Source of the DNA: Trebonia sp963737285
GTDB taxonomy: Bacteria; Actinomycetota; Actinomycetes; Streptosporangiales; Streptosporangiaceae
Reading direction: 5' to 3'
Assembly (NCBI GenBank): GCA_963737285.1
Contig: CAVTRT010000003.1
Span: 4,671,475-4,735,474 of the forward strand
Length of the DNA: 64,000 nucleotides
A model generated the notes under the pieces. The model had not been told where the DNA came from. It saw nothing but the letters and a program-made list of their open reading frames with translations, and searched no databases. The position numbers and the translations under genes were made by a program. Shown piece after piece: positions 1 through 8,517 of this stretch (its first letter is position 1; each line of letters opens with the position of its first letter).

Positions 1-351
1 CCGGTGCTGGCCATCGACATCGAGCCAAATGGCCTCGGCGATACCGTTTCGGTTCCACAGGCTGCCGAGATTGCGGCTCGGGTCGCGATGGCGAAAGGGC
101 GAGCGCCACTGATTTACATCGGGCGGTATGGACCGAGCGGCATCGGGGTGGGGTTGCCGAACTCGGTGCTTTCCAATTGCCCGCTCTGGCTGCCGGAGTA
201 CGGCGATACTCCAGTATCGCCATTGGATTGGAATGCTCCGCTGCTGTGGCAATATACGGATAGCGGTGCCGTTGCTGGCATCGGCTCGCCTTGCGACCGG
301 AGCCGATTCGCCGGAACGCCCACGGAACTGAAAGCATGGTGGACTGGATGA
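1..351 (+). CDS. GH25 endolysin, C-terminal part (cut by window edge)
   Basis: This is the 3' part of a GH25 muramidase, which cleaves the glycan strands of peptidoglycan at lysis. The sequence enters in frame at PVLAIDIEPNG, which carries the DxE acidic pair of the family. WLPEYGD and WQYTDSG follow, as in the last strands of the GH25 barrel. The N-terminal half is at 60351; joined across the repeated ends the protein is 201 residues (85 + 116), the size of a bare catalytic domain. No cell-wall-binding domain or signal peptide is seen, so export would depend on the holin-like genes downstream. The stop codon overlaps the next start (ATGA). Confidence 0.88.
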   Translation, partial: PVLAIDIEPNGLGDTVSVPQAAEIAARVAMAKGRAPLIYIGRYGPSGIGVGLPNSVLSNCPLWLPEYGDTPVSPLDWNAPLLWQYTDSGAVAGIGSPCDRSRFAGTPTELKAWWTG

Positions 352-779
352 GCGGACAATCGAAGCGGTACAAGCGCGAGCGGATCGAAGTCTTGCTTGC
401 CTATCAGCGAGAGACGCGTCGGGTGATCGCGCGGCTGTTGCAGATCGCCGGGATAGCTGTGGTTCTCTCGGGCTGCGCCTCGGGCGTGCAGTTCGTTGCC
501 GGCGACGCGACGACGGCGGCGGCCGTAGCGACTGCGGCGGGGCTCTCCAGCGATGCGCAATGCTGGTCAAGCTACGCGGCCATCGCGAATGTGCTGGGGC
601 CGCCAGCGCCCGCCGCAGCGCCGCCCGTGGGCATCCTGACAACCGTCGAGGCCAAGCGCGCGATCCAGGCGACGATGGGGAGCCCGGTCTGCCTGCCGAT
701 CACCACGCAGATCCTTGGCGAGGTGCTGAAATTCAGCTCACCGCAGGGTGCCGGGCTGGCGACTATCCTGGGCTTTTGA
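348..779 (+). CDS. Small lipoprotein of the lysis region
   Basis: A 143-residue protein with a long basic N-terminal stretch (MSGQSKRYKRERIEV), a hydrophobic segment and a lipobox-like VVLSGC at about residues 37-42, followed by an Ala/Pro-rich mature part with two further Cys. The ATG at 348 overlaps the lysozyme stop by 4 nt, which favours this start over upstream in-frame ones. Its place after the endolysin suggests an outer-membrane spanin-like role. This rests on position and the lipobox only; the length of the N-region is unusual for a lipoprotein signal. Confidence 0.6.
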   Translation: MSGQSKRYKRERIEVLLAYQRETRRVIARLLQIAGIAVVLSGCASGVQFVAGDATTAAAVATAAGLSSDAQCWSSYAAIANVLGPPAPAAAPPVGILTTVEAKRAIQATMGSPVCLPITTQILGEVLKFSSPQGAGLATILGF

Positions 780-850
780 ATTGAGGCCAATAGGGATTCC
801 TGGCCTCCACCGTCGCAATGTCTTGTCAACGCACATTAACCAAAACGGAC

Positions 851-1311
851 ATGCCCAACGTGGTGACGATGCGAAGGATCTTCTCTTTGCTCGCGGAACG
901 GCGGCTTATCGGGTCGGACCTCGTGATCGTGCTTGCGATCGTGATGCACCTCTACGACGCGGCGATCATGCTCTTTTCCCGTGCGGCGGATGGGACGATC
1001 GCAATGGCGGCGTTGCTGACGGTATTCCGCCGGCAATGGCTGGTCTCGGGCCTCCTGACTGTCTGCGCTGTATCGGCGGCGTTTGGTCACTGGCAGCCCG
1101 GCCTGTCGCCGCAGGGCCGCATGGCCGCGCCTTATCGGGCAACAGACCCTCCTGATTATCCCGGCGCTCGGGAGCGATTTATGCCATCCTGCATGGAGCT
1201 TATGCCGATGGCGTTCCGCGACCCTGGGAATTTATTTCAGTCGACCAATTCGTCACCATCGGCGCGGCGATCATCTATACCGCCGCGATCACTGCGCGGT
1301 GCCGGCCTTGA
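851..1311 (+). CDS. Holin-like membrane protein (two frameshifts)
   Basis: Starts MPNVVTMRRIFSLLAERR and continues through several hydrophobic segments (DLVIVLAIVMHLY, WLVSGLLTVCAVSAAFG). The frame must shift near 1130 to reach QQTLLIIPALGSDL, and again near 1178 to reach YAILHGAYADGVPRPWEF and a last membrane segment (VTIGAAIIYTAAITA), ending at TGA 1309-1311. About 150 residues with three or four membrane segments beside the endolysin suggest a holin or related lysis-timing protein. Function is inferred from position; the two indels look like sequence errors because hydrophobic and polar patterns continue smoothly across them. Confidence 0.55.
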
Positions 1312-1871
1312 AGGATGACGGGCCGATCTGGCTCGGGGTACTGATCGCGCTCGGCGCGTTCGCGCTGTCCGCGGCGACTCTGTGGAACAGCTCGCGCCGG
1401 ACAACGGTAGCGATGCTGTCCGAACAGATCGCGCAGCTGCGGGCGGAAGTCGTGGCCCTGCGGCAGCACTGCCTGGATTGCGATTCCAAGGTCTCTCAGC
1501 TGCGCGAGGAAAACCAATGGCTGATGCGGCAGCTCCGGCTATCGGACCGGCACCGCCGCATCGAAGAGGATGATTCCATAAGCCAAACCGAGGCCGACAT
1601 CCAGTCCTGGATACAGACCGGCGTCGGGGTTATCACCGCGATGGGCGTGCTCTATTCGATCCACCAGGGCATGCGTACTCGCCGGGCAGCGCATCAGGCT
1701 GTGGCCGCAATTCAAACGGTTGCTGAGAATGTCGATCGCGTCGAGAAGGCCACCAATTCGATGATGGCGTCAGCGCAGAAGCTGGCGCTGGAAAAGGCCG
1801 ACGCCGATGCGGCTGGCGCGAAAGAAGTGGGGATTGCGATCGGCAAAGCCGCTGCCAGCGACAACACCTAG
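1308..1871 (+). CDS. Membrane protein with coiled coil, lysis region
   Basis: About 187 residues. The likely start is TTG at 1308, overlapping the preceding stop (TTGA). A membrane segment (IWLGVLIALGAFALSAATLW) is followed by a heptad-like coiled coil of about 60 residues (LSEQIAQLRAEVVALRQ), then a second hydrophobic stretch (GVGVITAMGVLYSI) and an Ala-rich amphipathic tail. The layout (membrane anchor plus periplasmic coiled coil after the endolysin) would fit an inner-membrane spanin or a second holin. I do not recognise the family. The start codon is uncertain. Confidence 0.55.
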   Translation: MKDDGPIWLGVLIALGAFALSAATLWNSSRRTTVAMLSEQIAQLRAEVVALRQHCLDCDSKVSQLREENQWLMRQLRLSDRHRRIEEDDSISQTEADIQSWIQTGVGVITAMGVLYSIHQGMRTRRAAHQAVAAIQTVAENVDRVEKATNSMMASAQKLALEKADADAAGAKEVGIAIGKAAASDNT

Positions 1872-1884
1872 CTAGGAGGTTGAG

Positions 1885-2055
1885 ATGTACTTGATCCTGA
1901 TCGTCGCGCTGCTGCTGATCCTGTTCGGCGGCGGCTTCGGTTACTACCATGGCGGCTATTACAATGGCGGCCCGGTCTATGCCGGCGGCGGCTTGCTCGG
2001 CCTGGTCGTGATCGTCATCTTGATTGTCTGGCTTCTGCGCGGCGGAGGACTCTGA
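1885..2055 (+). CDS. Very small Gly/Tyr-rich membrane protein, DUF3309-like
   Basis: 56 residues: MYLILIVALLLILFGGG, a short Gly/Tyr/His loop, then LLGLVVIVILIVWLLRGGG. The start has a near-perfect Shine-Dalgarno (TAGGAGG) 4 bases upstream of ATG 1885. Two hydrophobic helices flanking a glycine-rich turn resemble the DUF3309 family of tiny bacterial membrane proteins. In this cassette it could act as a pinholin or antiholin; that is inference. The next gene begins 1 nt after the stop. Confidence 0.6.
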   Translation: MYLILIVALLLILFGGGFGYYHGGYYNGGPVYAGGGLLGLVVIVILIVWLLRGGGL

Positions 2056-2056
2056 A

Positions 2057-2391
2057 ATGGTTCAGCCACCTAGTTCAAAGATTACGGCGAGTATGGTCGC
2101 CGGGGCGTTGACGGTTATCATTGTGGCGGAGGCGCAGCGGCGCGGCTATCCGATCGACGGCACGGAAGGGGGCTTCGATCTCCGTTGTGCTCTCGGCAAT
2201 AGCGGGGTACTTGATGCCACACTCTCAGGCGCAGGCTCCAGGCTCACCTGCGGCAAAGGAGCAGCCTGAGAGAGCTAGGCTATCGGACGCTGGCTCCGCA
2301 GGGAGCGGCACCAGTAGTACAACATTCAGCTCCGTCGCCTCCTCTAAGTCCTGTAGTGGTAAATCCTCAAGCTCCTCCAAGCCATCCCTGA
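2057..2391 (+). CDS. Small membrane protein with proline-rich tail (frameshifted)
   Basis: Begins MVQPPSSKITASMVAGALT. After a run of five G near 2165 the reading shifts to ISVVLSAIAGYLMPHS, a plausible membrane segment, and a second shift near 2270 leads to LRELGYRTLAPQGAAP and a Pro/Val-rich end (PPLSPVVVNPQAPPSHP) stopping at 2391. Two hydrophobic segments with a Pro-rich tail would suit a holin or spanin partner. The unshifted frames give compositionally odd peptides, which is why I prefer the shifted reading. Confidence 0.4.
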
Positions 2392-2407
2392 AGAAAGAAC
2401 TCGTTCG

Positions 2408-2947
2408 ATGCCTCGAATAAATGATCCTGATATCCTGGTGATTTGGCGTGATCTCCAGGAGCTGCTGAAGAATGACGCCAAGATCCTGGCCGTGCTTTGT
2501 CGATTAGAGAGTGAGACAAACCCGGTTCTGCCTTATCCAACCTCTCTTAAATTCAAGGATATGAAAACAATGGCTTTTGTGACTGCGATTAGCCCGATTG
2601 CTAATGTGCTGACCGAGGTTCAGGTGTTCGATCAGAACGGCAATGCTCTGGCTCAGAACACTATCACTTGGGCGGCTCCGATTGGCGAGGCTGCTGTCTC
2701 TGACATGACGAATCTGGCCACTTCCAACTCGGATGGGCTTGGCTTCGACTTCATGCAGAGTGCGACCGCGCCGACGGAGACTTTTACAGTGTTGGCGACG
2801 TGGACTGATCCGACGGGTGTGGCGCCTCCTGTGACCGCCACGCTGACGATCAATCTGACTGGTGTGGTTGCCCCGCCGCCGCCCCCGACGGCTCTTGCAG
2901 TTCCAGGTCCTCAAAGGAACCTGATCTCGGTCCTCAAAGGAACCTGA
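2408..2947 (+). CDS. Hypothetical protein with Ig-like segment
   Basis: 179 residues in one open frame. The first 50 residues (MPRINDPDILVIWRDLQELL) are charged and helical; from about residue 55 the sequence becomes a beta-rich repeat-like segment (VFDQNGNALAQNTITW, TETFTVLATWTDPTG, VTATLTINLTGVVAP) typical of Ig-like phage surface domains. The two parts may be separate genes, with an internal ATG at 2561 or 2570. The C-terminus runs into a 23-bp tandem duplication and could be an artefact of it. Function unknown. Confidence 0.5.
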   Translation: MPRINDPDILVIWRDLQELLKNDAKILAVLCRLESETNPVLPYPTSLKFKDMKTMAFVTAISPIANVLTEVQVFDQNGNALAQNTITWAAPIGEAAVSDMTNLATSNSDGLGFDFMQSATAPTETFTVLATWTDPTGVAPPVTATLTINLTGVVAPPPPPTALAVPGPQRNLISVLKGT

Positions 2948-2950
2948 TCT
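2905..2950 (+). repeat. Tandem 23-bp duplication
   Basis: A 23-base unit beginning GGTCCTCAAAGGAACC occurs twice back to back. It lies at the 3' end of the preceding ORF and repeats its last codons in a different frame, so the C-terminus of that protein depends on whether the duplication is real. Confidence 0.8.
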
Positions 2951-3006
2951 CGAACTGAGTAGGACATTGATGAACGGCTTTCTGGCTGGAAGGCTTGGAA
3001 GCCGTT

Positions 3007-3030
3007 CGTCCCACGTTTTGACGGTCAAAT
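3007..3030 (-). promoter_or_regulatory. Repeated palindromic motif, copy 1
   Basis: On the minus strand the site reads TTTGACCGTCAAAACG followed by TGGGACG. The core TTTGAC-N-GTCAAA is an inverted repeat. It ends 6 bases before the terminase ATG. Three more copies occur at 23083, 35302 and 43055. Position just before a gene suggests an operator or regulatory site; function is unproven. Confidence 0.5.
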
Positions 3031-3036
3031 CTTGCC

Positions 3037-4386
3037 ATGCTTGTTGACGCCAACTTCCCCGCTCCGCTAGCTTGCTTGTTCGAGCCGCGCCGCTATAAAA
3101 TCCTCTACGGAGGACGCGGCGCGGGGCGGAGCTGGGGAGTTGCGCGAGCCTTGCTGATCCAGGGGACAGAAAAGCCGCTCCGAAATCTGTGTGTCCGGGA
3201 GTTGCAGAACTCAATCGACGAATCTGTGCATCGGCTGGCTGTCCGACCAAGTCTCTGCCTTGAATATGGCTGACTTCTATGATGTTCAGCGGACTCACAT
3301 TTATGGGAAGAATGGGACCAGCTTCTCCTACGAAGGTATCAAAAACAACACGAATAAGATCAAGAGCTATGAAGGTGTTGATCGTTGTTGGGTCGAGGAG
3401 GCAAACAAGGTTAGTCGACTGAAGTTGGGGCACCCTGATTCCGACTATTCGGAAAGAAGACTCCGAAGATCTGGATGACCTTCAATCCCGAACTTGATAC
3501 TGACTACACTTATGTCAGGTTTGTGAGGGAAGCTGATCCGGGTCAAATGTCTGTCATCAAGATGACTTGGCGCGATAATCCGTGGTTTCCAGAAGTCTTG
3601 AAGCTGGAAATGGAGGCGGACAAGAAGCGGGATTACGATCATTACTTGAATATCTGGGAAGGCCATTGCCTCCAGATGCTGGAAGGGGCGATCTACGCGA
3701 GGGAGCTTCGGAAGGCACAAGAAGAGGGTCGGATCTGTACGGTACCTTATTCGAGAGAGGCGCCGGTTGACACTTTCTGGGATCTTGGCCGCGCCGATCA
3801 GACGGCGATTTGGTTTGCTCAACGAGTCGGGATGCAATATCGGATTTTGGCGTACTATGTCAACTCGATGTTTGACATTACCCACTATTTGCAGGAATGC
3901 CAACGACGCGGTTACGTCTATGGGACCATGTTCTTGCCGCATGATGCGAAAGCAAAACAGCTTGGAACGAAGCGGACTATCGAGGAGACGATCAGGCAGC
4001 ACGGCTTCCGAACTGTTGTGGTTCCGAGGATAAGCCGACCGGACGGGATCAATGCGGCGCGGATGATATTTCCGAATTGCTGGTTCGACTCTGATGAATG
4101 CGCAGATGGGCTTGATGCGCTTCGACACTATCGGTATAGGGTTGTCGATGGACAACTCTCGAACGAACCGCTGCATGATTGGGCTTCAGATGGTGCTGAC
4201 GCCTTTCGGACAATGGCAGTCGCACTTAAGGAACGCCCAACCAAGATTGATGTTGGCCAGAGGCTGCGGGACGCTGCGGATGCTGTCTTGAAACGGCGCG
4301 GCGCGGACTCTTCCGGCACTCGGCGTAGTGCCGGAACCAGACTTAGGTTGGATGAGATAAGAAGATGCAGTCTTCAAGTGATTTGA
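3037..4386 (+). CDS. Terminase large subunit (three frameshifts near the 5' end)
   Basis: DNA-packaging motor of the Terminase_3 type: an N-terminal ATPase and a C-terminal RNase H-like nuclease. The Walker A region is YGGRGAGRSWG, with Arg where Lys is usual; WVEEANKVS looks like the Walker B segment, and IWMTFNPE follows. In the nuclease part WDLGRADQTAIWF, LPHDAKAK and WASDGADAFR carry the conserved acidic residues. Reading must shift near 3235 and twice between 3425 and 3465; across these points the family sequence continues (VHR to WLSDQVSA; SWGTLIPTIRK to KTPKIWMTF). The start is ATG 3037. It overlaps the portal gene by 22 nt. Confidence 0.9.
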
Positions 4387-6665
4387 GCGTTCTCGAGACG
4401 ATGACGACAGTCAGAACTCTGACTGGCGATCCGTTGATTGAAGAAGCTCGGATGCAATTTGACCGCTGCATTGAGTGGGAATCTACTTACCGCAAAAAGT
4501 TCCTGGAAGACATCAAATTTGCGAATGCTGACTCGTATAACGGCTACCAATGGCCTGACGACATCCGTCACACTCGGGATCTTTCGGACCGGCCGTGCTT
4601 GACGCTGAATATTGTGAGACAGCACAATTTGATGATCTCGAATGAGGCTAGTCGGAATAAGGTCAACGCGAAGATTCTTGGAATGGGGAATGGCGCGACT
4701 CAAGAGAGCGCCAATGTTGTCAAAGCAATCATAAAGCATATTGAACATATTTCGGGGGCTCAGAAAAGCGCGTACAAGATTGGCAGGCGGTATCAGATTG
4801 ACGGGGGAATTGGCTGGTGGAGGATTATAACTGACTTCGAGTCAAATGATACCTTCAATCAAGAGATCTATATTAGGCCGATCAACGATCCGCTCGCTGT
4901 CTATATGGACCCGGACATTCAGGAGCCGGATGGGAGCGATGCGAAGTTTGCCTTCCTGTTCGACTTCCTGCCAGATGACGAGGTAAGGAAGCTGGTTCCG
5001 AATTGGTCTGTGGACGGGCCGCCGAAGACACCACTTGGATTGGCCTCTGGCAAGTCCTTTTGGATCGAAAAAGACCATACGATGGTCTGTGAGTGGTTTC
5101 GGAAAGTACCACACGAAGACCGGCTTATTTCGTTTGTTGGAGATAAGGGAGTTCGTGTTGAGATCAGGGAATCGAAGCTACCGGCGAACGCGGTCCGAGA
5201 GTTGCTGAAACGAGACGATACCATCACGAGACGAGTGGTGGATTGGAAGATCGAGTGGAAGCTCATTATTGGGGAACAGATCGTCGAAGAGACTGATTGG
5301 CCGGGCAAGTATATTCCGTTGATTCGAAATGTTGGAGAAGAATATGTCATCGAGGGTATCTTGGACCGGAAGGGCCATACCCAAGCGATGCAAGATGCGC
5401 AGAGAATGTACAATTATAACGCTAGCGGGCAAGTCGAGTTCGGAGCCCTTCAATCGAAAACTCCGTGGCTTGCACCAGCGAAAGCTATCGAAGAACAAGA
5501 AAGTATGTGGAACACCGCAAATACTGAAAATCACTCCGTGCTGATCTGGAACCATGTTTCGGACGACGGCAGCGACGTGCCAATTCCGCCTCCGATCCGC
5601 GTCGATCCACCGACGGTGAGTCCACTGTATGAAAGCGGAATGCAGACTGCGATGCAACAGATGATGATGGTGAGTGGACAATGGCAGAACCAGATGGGGA
5701 TGATGGGGAATGAGAGGACGGGGACGGCGATCCAAGAGAGGATGGATCAAGGTGATACTGCGACGTTCCACTTCCAAGACAATTACGAGACGGCCCTGGT
5801 CTTTACCTATAAGCAAATCATTGATCTGTTTCCGAAAATATACGATACGAAGCGAGTCAAGCATATCTTGAATGATGACGGGGTCGAGATGGACGTGATG
5901 CTTGATCCCGGATCGAGGCAGGCGTACACGGAAAGACTGAACCATAATAATGTCGTGATTGAAAGAGTCTTCAATCCACAGCTCGGACAATACGATATCT
6001 TGTCGGATATTGGGCCGAGTTCGGCGACGCGGCGACAAGAGTCGGTCGATGCGCTGACTTTGATCTTGACGCAAGCGCCGGGCCTGACGGGGATTATTGG
6101 GGATTTGTTGCTGAAGTCGATGGACTTCGAGGAAGCACAAGAGGCGGCGCTTCGATTGAAGAGGATGGTCCCGCCGATCGCCCTTGGCGAAGGGCCAAGC
6201 CAACAAGAGCAACAATTGCAACAGCAGGTCGGGCAGCTGACAACTACGCTTTCGGAGGCGATGCAGAGGCACGGCAAGGACTCGCTGAAGCTGGTCGGCA
6301 AAGACCAGATGCGAGATATTGATGCTTACAAGGCTGAGACGGATCGGATTAAAGCTCTCGCGCCGATGCTACCGACAGACCAAGCTGGTCTGCAACAATT
6401 GATTGAACAGTTGGTTGGGGATGCGCTGAAGACACATTTGACTCCGATCATCGAGGCGAATATGGGTGGGATTGGAGATCAGGCAGAGCAAGATCCGCAA
6501 CAACAGCAGTCTGGAGAGTCTGGCGGGCAAGGAGGTCCTGGCTTCCCAGGAGCACAGCAAGCGCCAGACGGAGAGTACTATATTCTCGATCCAACCAGGA
6601 AGACGAGATATCTGAGGGTTGGGCCATTGGCGCAAGAGAGGAAGGCAACCAATGCATTGATCTGA
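4365..6665 (+). CDS. P22-type portal protein
   Basis: A 766-residue portal protein, forming the ring at the capsid vertex through which DNA is packaged and ejected. The N-terminal part (YRKKFLEDIKFANADSYNGYQW, LTLNIVRQHNLMISNEASRN) matches the P22 gp1-like portal family, and the length is typical. The C-terminal 120 residues are Gln/Gly-rich (QQEQQLQQQ, QQQQSGESGGQGG), probably a flexible barrel extension. One uninterrupted frame. The start at 4365 overlaps the terminase end; an alternative ATG is at 4401. Order terminase-portal-scaffold-coat is that of P22-like phages. Confidence 0.92.
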   Translation: MQSSSDLSVLETMTTVRTLTGDPLIEEARMQFDRCIEWESTYRKKFLEDIKFANADSYNGYQWPDDIRHTRDLSDRPCLTLNIVRQHNLMISNEASRNKVNAKILGMGNGATQESANVVKAIIKHIEHISGAQKSAYKIGRRYQIDGGIGWWRIITDFESNDTFNQEIYIRPINDPLAVYMDPDIQEPDGSDAKFAFLFDFLPDDEVRKLVPNWSVDGPPKTPLGLASGKSFWIEKDHTMVCEWFRKVPHEDRLISFVGDKGVRVEIRESKLPANAVRELLKRDDTITRRVVDWKIEWKLIIGEQIVEETDWPGKYIPLIRNVGEEYVIEGILDRKGHTQAMQDAQRMYNYNASGQVEFGALQSKTPWLAPAKAIEEQESMWNTANTENHSVLIWNHVSDDGSDVPIPPPIRVDPPTVSPLYESGMQTAMQQMMMVSGQWQNQMGMMGNERTGTAIQERMDQGDTATFHFQDNYETALVFTYKQIIDLFPKIYDTKRVKHILNDDGVEMDVMLDPGSRQAYTERLNHNNVVIERVFNPQLGQYDILSDIGPSSATRRQESVDALTLILTQAPGLTGIIGDLLLKSMDFEEAQEAALRLKRMVPPIALGEGPSQQEQQLQQQVGQLTTTLSEAMQRHGKDSLKLVGKDQMRDIDAYKAETDRIKALAPMLPTDQAGLQQLIEQLVGDALKTHLTPIIEANMGGIGDQAEQDPQQQQSGESGGQGGPGFPGAQQAPDGEYYILDPTRKTRYLRVGPLAQERKATNALI

Positions 6666-6694
6666 CAGGAAATTCATCTTCTTTACGCACCAGA

Positions 6695-7035
6695 TTGAGA
6701 AAAAGTACGAGAGTGGCGGACAGGAATATCTGTCAGCAACAAGTTGATGCCGAAAGTCAAGTTTTGATCCGTCAGCTTACAATCCTGTTTCGACGTGCGA
6801 AGGATATGATGCAATTCGAAAGTTGGGCAGATGTAGGCCAGTTTGGAATTGACCCAACTAATCCGACAGGAAGCTGTTGACGCATCTGGTAAGTATTTAA
6901 GTGAACTATTGGCAAGAAGGTTCTTTGCAAGATGCTTAATCCACCTCGGTGGTGGTTTGTCTGGTTATCAACACGAAGCGGCACGCAGGAAATAAATATG
7001 CTAATGCACTGTTGTCATGGATTTCTTGCCAGTAG
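6695..7035 (+). CDS. Hypothetical protein between portal and scaffold (frameshifted)
   Basis: A protein can be followed through several frames: VDAESQVLIRQLTILFRRAKDMMQFESWADV, then after a shift near 6835 SLELTQLIRQEAVDASGKY and LSELLARRFFARCLIHLGGG, then after another shift near 6985 KYANALLSWISCQ and a stop at 7033-7035. It is strongly helical. The 5' end is not resolved; coding-like sequence (FFTHQIEKKYESGGQEYL) reaches back to the portal stop. Position right after the portal suggests a small head or assembly factor. Family not recognised. Confidence 0.45.
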
Positions 7036-7070
7036 CAACGCCAAAGTAACTCAACATTTGTGCGACGATT

Positions 7071-7284
7071 ATGCCCCGGCTAGTACCGTGGCAAGGCGAC
7101 CCGACTAGCCTGTAACGCACCTTCTGTTCAAGCTCCACAGGACGCGGGGCGAAATCCGTTGGCGTCGATGATGCTGATGCAAGTGCTGCAAGCTCAGATG
7201 GCCGGGACGCACAAGTTTACTCCAGTCAACTATGATCCGTGGAAAGTGGCGGGTCAGCAGAGTCCGTTTGAAGGAGCTATGTAA
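7071..7284 (+). CDS. Small hypothetical head-region protein (one frameshift)
   Basis: Starts MPRLVPWQGDPTSL at ATG 7071; a shift near 7113 leads to NAPSVQAPQDAGRNPL, MMLMQVLQAQMAG and a C-terminus YDPWKVAGQQSPFEGAM. About 70 residues. The stop overlaps the next start (TAATG), the normal spacing in this operon, which supports the shifted reading. Function unknown. Confidence 0.45.
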
Positions 7285-7604
7285 TGCAAAAGATGGCACA
7301 CAAGATGGTGGCGGAGACGGCGAAGGGAATTGCCGGTAACCTCTATGAGACGTTGATGGGGCAAGACGAATATTGGAAGGCTTGGCAGAAGCAGAATCCA
7401 GACTGTTCAAGAAAAGAACTGGAAAGGCGTTTCATTGAAAAGAATTGGGCGAAATGTCTTGATTCGGCGCGAGCCACGTTAGTTGGTCTGTTACGTGGCC
7501 CATTGCCGGATCACTTGAAGGAAGAGATAATTGATGCTCTCTGTAAGGATGCATCTTTGCCCGGCCGCCGCGCCGGTACGGCTTATTTGAGGACGCTCAA
7601 TTGA
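7284..7604 (+). CDS. Hypothetical protein preceding the scaffold
   Basis: 106 residues, mainly helical and basic (MQKMAHKMVAETAKGIAGNL, WKAWQKQNPD, KELERRFIEKNWAKCLDSAR). ATG 7284 overlaps the previous stop (TAATG) and its own stop overlaps the scaffold start (TGATG), so it is translated within a tight head operon. No family recognised; a minor head or assembly factor is possible. Confidence 0.65.
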   Translation: MQKMAHKMVAETAKGIAGNLYETLMGQDEYWKAWQKQNPDCSRKELERRFIEKNWAKCLDSARATLVGLLRGPLPDHLKEEIIDALCKDASLPGRRAGTAYLRTLN

Positions 7605-8365
7605 TGGCTGACGAGCCTCAAGATCCAACACCAGAACCAACGCCAGAACCAGTCGAACCTGTACCGACTCCTGCACCGGAGCCAACAGAATCTGATGCTG
7701 ATCCAGCTCCGGAGCCGGTCGAGACGAAGCCGGTACCGAAAACGGACTGGAAAGACCGTCGGATTGCTCAGCAAGGGGAGAGGCTGAGGAATCTGCAAAG
7801 GGAGATCGAGGAGCTGAAGTCTGGCGGTGGAAAGCCTCTCGATCCGAATGCCGATTTCGAGCGGCGTGTTCAAGAGGCTGCCTACCAGCAGGCGCAAGGA
7901 ATCGCTGCCCAGCAAGCCTTCAACGCTCGTGTCAACGATGCTTACCAAGCTGGACTTAAGACGTTCGGGGATTTCGATCAGAAGGTTGCCGCACTGAAAG
8001 GGGTTGTTGATTGGAGCGATCCAGCACAGCAGCAAGCCTATAATCAATTCTTGATCGCCTCGCTTGAGACTGGAGAAGCTCCGCGCCTGATCCACGCGCT
8101 TGGAAGTGATCCGAGTGAGGCGAGTCGAGTACTGGCGTTGCCGGCGGTCAGAATGGCTATCGAGCTGGCCAAGATGGCCTCTGTCGAGTCGACGCAAGTC
8201 TCTGGGGCTCCGAAGCCAATTATTCCGATCACTCAGACGGCTTCAAATCGGACGCAGATTAAGCCGGACGATCCTGACCGGGCAGACCAGCTTTCGACAC
8301 AGGAATGGATACGGCGCAGGAACGAACAAGAGGCTGCGCTGCATCGGACGAGATTTGGTCGCTGA
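7604..8365 (+). CDS. Putative scaffolding protein
   Basis: 253 residues immediately before the coat gene. The N-terminal 50 residues are a Pro/Glu-rich, acidic, unstructured segment (PTPEPTPEPVEPVPTPAPE); the centre is a long amphipathic helix region (RIAQQGERLRNLQREIEEL) and the C-terminus is basic (RRRNEQEAALHRTRFGR). An acidic disordered start, coiled middle and basic helix-turn-helix-like end match the P22 scaffold pattern, where the basic end binds coat protein. Identity rests on composition and position. Confidence 0.75.
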   Translation: MADEPQDPTPEPTPEPVEPVPTPAPEPTESDADPAPEPVETKPVPKTDWKDRRIAQQGERLRNLQREIEELKSGGGKPLDPNADFERRVQEAAYQQAQGIAAQQAFNARVNDAYQAGLKTFGDFDQKVAALKGVVDWSDPAQQQAYNQFLIASLETGEAPRLIHALGSDPSEASRVLALPAVRMAIELAKMASVESTQVSGAPKPIIPITQTASNRTQIKPDDPDRADQLSTQEWIRRRNEQEAALHRTRFGR

Positions 8366-8379
8366 GGCGGCTTCAGTTC

Positions 8380-8513
8380 AAGGCCCTGTCTGGCCTTGCT
8401 TGAGTCCAGGATGCTCTCTCATCCTGCTTTGAGCCTTCGCCCTCCCAATGGCGATGATCTTCCAGTCTTCTGTACGGCCTCGCTGGAAGGCCATCATTTC
8501 ATCAGTGGAGCGT
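8380..8513 (+). other. Cluster of three hairpins upstream of the coat gene
   Basis: The 152-bp gap between scaffold and coat holds AAGGCC-6-GGCCTT (8380-8397), CAGGATG-6-CATCCTG (8407-8426, followed by CTTT) and CTTCCAG-17-CTGGAAG further on. They could be an attenuator, an RNA processing site that sets coat expression, or a weak terminator. No long T-run follows, so complete termination is unlikely. Confidence 0.45.
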
Positions 8514-8517
8514 AACG

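Noticed and set aside
5178..6272. A 364-codon open frame on the minus strand inside the portal gene
   Set aside because: Composition (Arg/Ile/Leu/His-rich, no domain) and its position opposite an intact conserved gene mark it as a shadow frame. The same applies to minus-strand frames at 2504-3433, 3445-4176, 8851-9588 and 13178-14116.
6890..7110. Possible intron or structured RNA between portal and scaffold
   Set aside because: At first non-coding in the long frames, but a consistent protein (SLELTQLIRQEAVDASGKY to SWISCQ) and a second small gene from 7071 explain it once indels are allowed.
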